Part shown: positions 60,007-64,000 of the stretch, in pieces
Numbering within the stretch: position 1 is the first letter of the stretch
How the letters are laid out: every line of letters begins with the position of its first letter
From: Bacteroides sp. MSB163
Lineage (GTDB): Bacteria > Bacteroidota > Bacteroidia > Bacteroidales > Bacteroidaceae
Length of the DNA stretch: 64,000 bases
NCBI RefSeq assembly: GCF_036416795.1
Contig: NZ_CP143867.1
Coordinates: 3,588,001-3,652,000, forward strand
Direction: 5' to 3'
The notes under the pieces: generated by a model
Databases searched by the model: none
Told to the model about the DNA's origin: nothing
Seen by the model: only the letters and a program-made list of their open reading frames with translations
Made by a program: the position numbers and the translations under genes

Positions 60007-61272
60007 ATGAAGAAACTGTATGTATATGCTGATTTTGACTGGCTGAAGGAGATAGAACTCATTGGCGAGTTGGGCTACGAATCACTTCGTGGCTCTGACA
60101 GTTATTGCTTTACATTCAGCGATGATTGGTTGAAAAAGCATGGAGATTTGTTTTTGAGCGATGATTTGAACAATTATCCGGGACAACAATATACGCAGCC
60201 GGGGAAGGATATATTCGGATGTTTTTCTGATGCTTTGCCTGATCGTTGGGGACGGACTCTGTTGTTGCGACGTGAGCAGCTTGCAGCAATAGAAGAAAAT
60301 CGGCCAGTACGAAGATTGTCTTCATTCGATTTCCTGACCGGCATTGATGACTTCTCCCGAATGGGTGCTTTCCGTTTTAAGGAAGACACTGATGGAGAGT
60401 TTATAAATGTAAGTGAGTCGTTGAAAATTCCGCCTTTGACGGATATTAGGGAATTGATTGCGGCCAGTGCGGAGATTGAGAGAAGCGAAGAGGATAATGT
60501 GTTGCCAGACAGAAAGTGGATTACGCAACTTGTGCAACCGGGTTCTTCATTGGGTGGAGCAAGACCGAAAGCCAGTGTGATAGATACGGATAAAACGCTT
60601 TATGTCGCCAAGTTTACTTCTCGTAATGATGATTACGATGCCGGACTTTGGGAACATTTCAGCCATTTGCTTGCAGCAAAAGCCGGTATAAATGCAGCAA
60701 AAACAAAAGTTATTGCCACAGGCGAAAAATATCACACCTTGCTTTCAGAACGTTTTGACAGAACCAAAGATGGAAAACGGATTCATTTTGCTTCTGCAAT
60801 GACTTTGTTGGGACTGAATGACGGAGATAATGCAACTACAGGGCATGGTTATTTGGATATAGTGGATTTCATTATTCAAAACTGTACGGATGTTGAGTAC
60901 AATTTGCAGGAACTCTATCGCCGTGTGGCTTTCAATATCTGCATTGGCAACAGCGATGACCATTTCCGCAATCATGGTTTTCTTTTGACTGCAAAAGGCT
61001 GGACGCTCTCACCTGCATACGATATGAATCCCACTCTGAACGAATATCAAAGTCTGCTTATTTCGGCAACTTCCAACAAGGCAGACCTCGGCATTTTGCT
61101 TGATGCTTGTGTGCACTATATGCTCAACAGAAAAACAGTTGAACATATTGTTTCAGAGGTTATTAATGTTGTGAAAGGGTGGCGAGGGTTGGCGGTACGG
61201 TTAGGTATATCTAAGCGAGAAATGGATATGTTTAGAGGGGTGTTGGATGAGAGGTGTAAAATGAATTTTTAG
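60007..61272 (+). CDS. hipA: HipA-like Ser/Thr kinase toxin
   Basis: 421 residues, full HipA size. Gly-rich loop SLGGARPK (181-188), catalytic loop GNSDDHFRNHG (N315, D317, D318, N322) and metal-binding aspartate in SPAYDMNP (D338/D339 region). The N-terminal subdomain includes LPDRWGRTLL. HipA kinases of this group phosphorylate translation factors such as glutamyl-tRNA synthetase, causing growth arrest; the target here is unproven. Paired with hipB upstream and 21 bp before the nuclease-like gene, all on the plus strand. A decayed relative lies at 51.6-52.1 kb. Confidence 0.9.
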   Translation: MKKLYVYADFDWLKEIELIGELGYESLRGSDSYCFTFSDDWLKKHGDLFLSDDLNNYPGQQYTQPGKDIFGCFSDALPDRWGRTLLLRREQLAAIEENRPVRRLSSFDFLTGIDDFSRMGAFRFKEDTDGEFINVSESLKIPPLTDIRELIAASAEIERSEEDNVLPDRKWITQLVQPGSSLGGARPKASVIDTDKTLYVAKFTSRNDDYDAGLWEHFSHLLAAKAGINAAKTKVIATGEKYHTLLSERFDRTKDGKRIHFASAMTLLGLNDGDNATTGHGYLDIVDFIIQNCTDVEYNLQELYRRVAFNICIGNSDDHFRNHGFLLTAKGWTLSPAYDMNPTLNEYQSLLISATSNKADLGILLDACVHYMLNRKTVEHIVSEVINVVKGWRGLAVRLGISKREMDMFRGVLDERCKMNF

Positions 61273-61293
61273 TAATGTTATTGTTTTGTAAAT

Positions 61294-63012
61294 ATGGCTT
61301 CAGAAACTAAGCGTGAAAAGACAAGAGTTTGTTGTCTAGATTTAGATGAGGATTGTTTGAACTTGTTAAAAGACAGATTTGATGTTTATGACGGAAGTTT
61401 GGGAAAACCTATTGATGTGTCTGGGAAAAATCATGGTGGTTTGAACTTATTACTCAATTATGAATTACCTCAAAATATACATGAATATGATATATTTATC
61501 GAGGATATGATAAGGCCTGATAGGATTCCGTATAATACAGAAGAAAATACGAGGACAGAGATTTTAGGTTCAAAAGCATATTATTTTATCAGTAATGCTC
61601 CGCAAACAATATTTGATCCATGCCCATATGGTAGTTCAATTCTGAATTATAGTCTTCATAAAGACAGAAATAGACCAGCCATAAGAATAGTATTTCAAGC
61701 CCCATATCAGTTAGTAAAATATGTCATTAGGGATATAAATGATTATTATTCCAGTCAGAGTATAGAGCATAATAACTATGAGCATTTGGTGGATTGTTGC
61801 TCTTCTAATATGGTTGGTACAGAGGTGAAATTATGTGATTGTATATTATCAAGAGTATTGTTTGAACCTTTTCTTAATGATGTTTCTTATTGTCAGATAT
61901 ATGAACATCCAACAGTATGGGATAATAACGGCGAAAAAAGAGTAAAAGATGACCAATTCTTACCTTTGTTAATGAATAGAACTGGAGGTGTTGTTTCTTA
62001 CTTCTTTATGAGTAAGAACGATATAATTTTGGTATTGCCTCAAACAAAAAGGAAGCGAGAATTGTTACAAAAGGTAATGCAAGAGTTTCTGTTTAAATAT
62101 TTTTCTGGATATTTTCCAGAAGTAGAAGAGTCGTTATGGTTAAATCAGTCAATTTATTATTTACCAGGGCAAGAAGAATTGCTTAGAGAAAAAGAGGAGT
62201 TAATTGCGGAATATAATGAACGTCTGATTGCTTTGGAAGAAAAAATAGAAATGAATAGTAACGAATATTCATTTTTGCATAAACTTCTTACTGCAACAGG
62301 GGATGAGTTAGTTGAAGTTTGTCTTGAATATTTTAAATGGTTAGGATTTAAAGATGTAATTGATAAAGACAAGGAACTCGATAAGGAATTCAATGAGGAG
62401 GATATTCAAATTAATACAGAAGATAAAGGATTGCTCCTTGTGGAAATAAAAGGTATTAATGGAACCTCAACAGATGCACAATGTAGTCAAATCTTTAAGA
62501 ATGTTTTTCGCAGAAGGGAAGAACAACAAAGATTTGATGTCTTTGGATTGTATATTGTTAATAATGAAAGAGGTGTAGAACCTCTTTCCAGAACAATTCC
62601 TCCATTTAATCAGCAGCAGATCAAGGATGCGGTAAATGAAAAAAGAGGATTGTGCTATACGTGGCAATTGTTTAATCTGTATTTCGAGATAGAAGATGGG
62701 ATCATAACTAAACAAGAAGCCCAAAGTATACTATTTAATAATGGCTTAATAGATTTTAGGCCAAAAGTAAATGAAGTGGCCGTGCCACATAAGTATTATG
62801 GACAACATACCATAGTATGCCTGAAAATTGACAACGTAAAAATTAGTGTTGGGGATTTTTTCTTTTACGAGGAAGATGGTAGGTGGAAGAAGTTAAAAAT
62901 ATTAACTATTAAAGATGGAGATGAAAAATTTCAATCCGTATCAAAAGGAAATTACGGATTTGAACTAGATAGGCGATGCCCTAATAAAAAGATGTTATAC
63001 GTAAAGCAATAA
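61294..63012 (+). CDS. Unrecognised protein with PD-(D/E)XK nuclease-like domain
   Basis: 572 residues, not matched to a named family by me. The N-terminal 60 residues (TRVCCLDLDEDCLNLLKDRF) look like an alpha/beta domain. A mixed middle (100-290) and a coiled coil (about 290-325) follow. Residues 335-450 resemble a restriction-endonuclease fold: EVCLEYFKWLGFKDVID, then D370 in EEDIQI and E384-x-K386 in LLVEIKG, followed by the helix with QIFKNVFRRREEQQR. The last 90 residues are strand-rich. It is 21 bp after hipA and upstream of a type I restriction locus, a defence-island context. A DNA-targeting nuclease is likely; partner and trigger unknown. Confidence 0.65.
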   Translation: MASETKREKTRVCCLDLDEDCLNLLKDRFDVYDGSLGKPIDVSGKNHGGLNLLLNYELPQNIHEYDIFIEDMIRPDRIPYNTEENTRTEILGSKAYYFISNAPQTIFDPCPYGSSILNYSLHKDRNRPAIRIVFQAPYQLVKYVIRDINDYYSSQSIEHNNYEHLVDCCSSNMVGTEVKLCDCILSRVLFEPFLNDVSYCQIYEHPTVWDNNGEKRVKDDQFLPLLMNRTGGVVSYFFMSKNDIILVLPQTKRKRELLQKVMQEFLFKYFSGYFPEVEESLWLNQSIYYLPGQEELLREKEELIAEYNERLIALEEKIEMNSNEYSFLHKLLTATGDELVEVCLEYFKWLGFKDVIDKDKELDKEFNEEDIQINTEDKGLLLVEIKGINGTSTDAQCSQIFKNVFRRREEQQRFDVFGLYIVNNERGVEPLSRTIPPFNQQQIKDAVNEKRGLCYTWQLFNLYFEIEDGIITKQEAQSILFNNGLIDFRPKVNEVAVPHKYYGQHTIVCLKIDNVKISVGDFFFYEEDGRWKKLKILTIKDGDEKFQSVSKGNYGFELDRRCPNKKMLYVKQ

Positions 63013-63024
63013 AATATTATAGTT

Positions 63025-63038
63025 CTATTGTACAATAG
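63025..63038. promoter_or_regulatory. Perfect 14-bp palindrome, candidate operator
   Basis: CTATTGTACAATAG, 40 bp upstream of the -33 element of the next promoter. Symmetry and position suggest a binding site for the XRE protein encoded downstream, or a small terminator for the nuclease gene. Confidence 0.4.
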
Positions 63039-63077
63039 GTGATTCTTGAGTTTTGGCTGTCAAACAACAACCTGAAA

Positions 63078-63110
63078 GTTGTGTAATCTCGATTATTTAT
63101 AGTACCTTTG
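63078..63110 (+). promoter_or_regulatory. Promoter of the second restriction locus
   Basis: GTTG (63078-63081), 21 bp, then TACCTTTG (63103-63110), a perfect -7 box. Transcription would start about 20 bp before the XRE gene. Confidence 0.6.
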
Positions 63111-63138
63111 CCTACAAAATAAGGCAAAGGTATTTTTG

Positions 63139-63429
63139 ATGCATACAATGGCTGAAGACAAGATAGACAACGCTTTAGGAGAAGGAATGAATATAATGGA
63201 AAATAAGAGCGAGGATTGGATTTGCCATTCACAGGCTATAGCAGCAATCATGTCAAACCGAATGGAGGAACTTGGTATGACACAACGAGCTTTGGCTGAG
63301 AAAATGAATTGTACCCAGCAGTATGTTTCTAAAGTGTTGAAAGGTCGTGAAAATTTGTCGTTGGAAACCTTATGCAAAATAGAAAATGCATTAGACATCA
63401 AGATATTGCAAGCTAGAATAAATAAGTAG
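63139..63429 (+). CDS. XRE-family regulator of type I restriction locus
   Basis: 96 residues from ATG 63139; ATG 63148 would also suit. Helix-turn-helix in NRMEELGMTQRALAEKMNCT and QQYVSKVLKGRENLSLETLC, near the C-terminus, after a 40-residue lead. No antitoxin partner toxin follows; instead hsdR starts 23 bp downstream, so it probably controls that system, delaying restriction until methylation is established. This is inference from position. Confidence 0.8.
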   Translation: MHTMAEDKIDNALGEGMNIMENKSEDWICHSQAIAAIMSNRMEELGMTQRALAEKMNCTQQYVSKVLKGRENLSLETLCKIENALDIKILQARINK

Positions 63430-63452
63430 TAACACCATAGCAGGACAAGAAT

Positions 63453-64000
63453 ATGTCAACACAAAGCGAAGCGGCGTTGGAAGCCGGACTGATAGCCACA
63501 CTCCGACAAATGGACTATGAGTATGTCCAGATTGTCGAGGAAGATAATCTTTATGTTAATTTCAAACGTCAGTTGGAGATTCATAACAAGAAACAACTGG
63601 CGGAAGTTGGTCGTACTTCATTTACGGATGAAGAGTTTGAGAAGATATTAATTTATCTTGAAGGTGGAACTCGCTTTGAAAAGGCCAAGAAACTTCGTGA
63701 CCTCTATCCGCTTGATATGGTAAATGGACAACGGATTTGGGTGGAATTTCTCAATCGTACCCAATGGTGTCAGAATGAGTTTCAGGTCTCGAATCAGATT
63801 ACTGTTGAAGGACGGAAAAAATGCCGCTATGATGTGACTATACTTATCAATGGTTTACCATTGGTTCAGATAGAGTTAAAGCGCAGGGGAGTAGAACTCA
63901 AACAGGCATATAATCAGATACAACGCTATCATAAGACTTCGTTCCACGGATTGTTCGACTATATTCAATTGTTTGTTATATCAAATGGTGTCAATACCCG
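63453..64000 (+). CDS. hsdR: Second type I restriction enzyme subunit R (3' truncated by window)
   Basis: The first 182 residues are visible: MSTQSEAALEAGLIATLRQM, with the PD-(D/E)XK nuclease core D-V-T in CRYDVTILINGLPLVQ and E-x-K in IELKRRG. This is the N-terminal endonuclease domain of an HsdR, and it differs from the HsdR at 14.4-17.6 kb. The helicase motor and the M and S genes would lie beyond the window. Runs to the last base without a stop. Confidence 0.88.
   Translation, partial: MSTQSEAALEAGLIATLRQMDYEYVQIVEEDNLYVNFKRQLEIHNKKQLAEVGRTSFTDEEFEKILIYLEGGTRFEKAKKLRDLYPLDMVNGQRIWVEFLNRTQWCQNEFQVSNQITVEGRKKCRYDVTILINGLPLVQIELKRRGVELKQAYNQIQRYHKTSFHGLFDYIQLFVISNGVNT

Overview
The window looks like a chromosomal segment of a gut Bacteroides species. 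Several cues agree. Many genes are preceded by the Bacteroides -7 box TAnnTTTG. There is a 30-residue smalltalk peptide behind an HU-like gene, a type V (FimA/Mfa1) fimbrial operon with lipoprotein subunits, numerous Bacteroidetes lipoproteins, and Bacteroides-type tyrosine recombinases. No rRNA, tRNA or CRISPR array was recognised by eye. Base composition is visibly uneven: the recombinase/fimbrial block (about 27.5-34.3 kb) is GC-richer than the restriction block before it and the stress genes after it.

Layout. 0-4.3 kb is core-like: the end of a DEAD-box RNA helicase, a soluble hybrid-free sensor histidine kinase, a metallo-beta-lactamase-fold lipoprotein, a tiny charged protein and a glycine-zipper lipoprotein. 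4.5-12.6 kb is a Wadjet-type (JetABCD) SMC/nuclease plasmid-defence operon with a SWIM zinc-finger protein as an apparent fifth gene. A DDE transposase (IS5/IS1182-like) at 12.8-14.2 kb separates it from the next block. 14.4-26.7 kb is a minus-strand type I restriction-modification operon: hsdM, tyrosine recombinase, hsdS C-half, DinD/RhuM-like gene, full hsdS, hsdS N-half, Abi-C-like gene, GmrSD-like DUF262/DUF1524 gene, hsdR. The three hsdS units share a short repeat exactly at the central conserved region, suggesting specificity shuffling.

27.0-36.4 kb is a phase-variable fimbrial module. A tyrosine recombinase is followed by a 362-bp segment bounded by a perfect 20-bp inverted repeat. A consensus Bacteroides promoter inside the segment points away from the fimbrial genes, so the sequenced orientation appears to be OFF. 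Downstream are a regulator, two outer-membrane assembly-type proteins (DUF3575, DUF3868), a fimbrillin, a FimB/Mfa2-like anchor and a large tip-like lipoprotein. 36.4-51.2 kb is an envelope/oxidative/osmotic stress island: manganese catalase, GlsB/YeaQ-like protein, two YtxH-like proteins, two paralogous small membrane proteins, MscS channel, cytoplasmic alpha-amylase, YihY/BrkB protein, a MINPP-like histidine phosphatase, an OmpA protein and a DAO-type oxidoreductase.

51.3-52.1 kb holds decayed fragments (AraC-type HTH, HipA kinase). 52.3-58.5 kb returns to core-like genes: HU-like protein and smalltalk peptide, a HAD phosphatase/hotdog thioesterase fusion, a DUF3352 protein, a zinc alcohol dehydrogenase interrupted at a C-tract, and a SpoU-family RNA methyltransferase. 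After a 1.2-kb inverted-repeat-rich gap, 59.7-64.0 kb is a second defence cluster: hipBA, an unfamiliar PD-(D/E)XK nuclease-like protein, an XRE regulator and the start of another type I hsdR that runs off the window.

The strongest leads are the invertible fimbrial promoter, the same-strand hsdS cassette arrangement with its recombinase, the SWIM gene attached to Wadjet, and the unrecognised nuclease next to hipBA.
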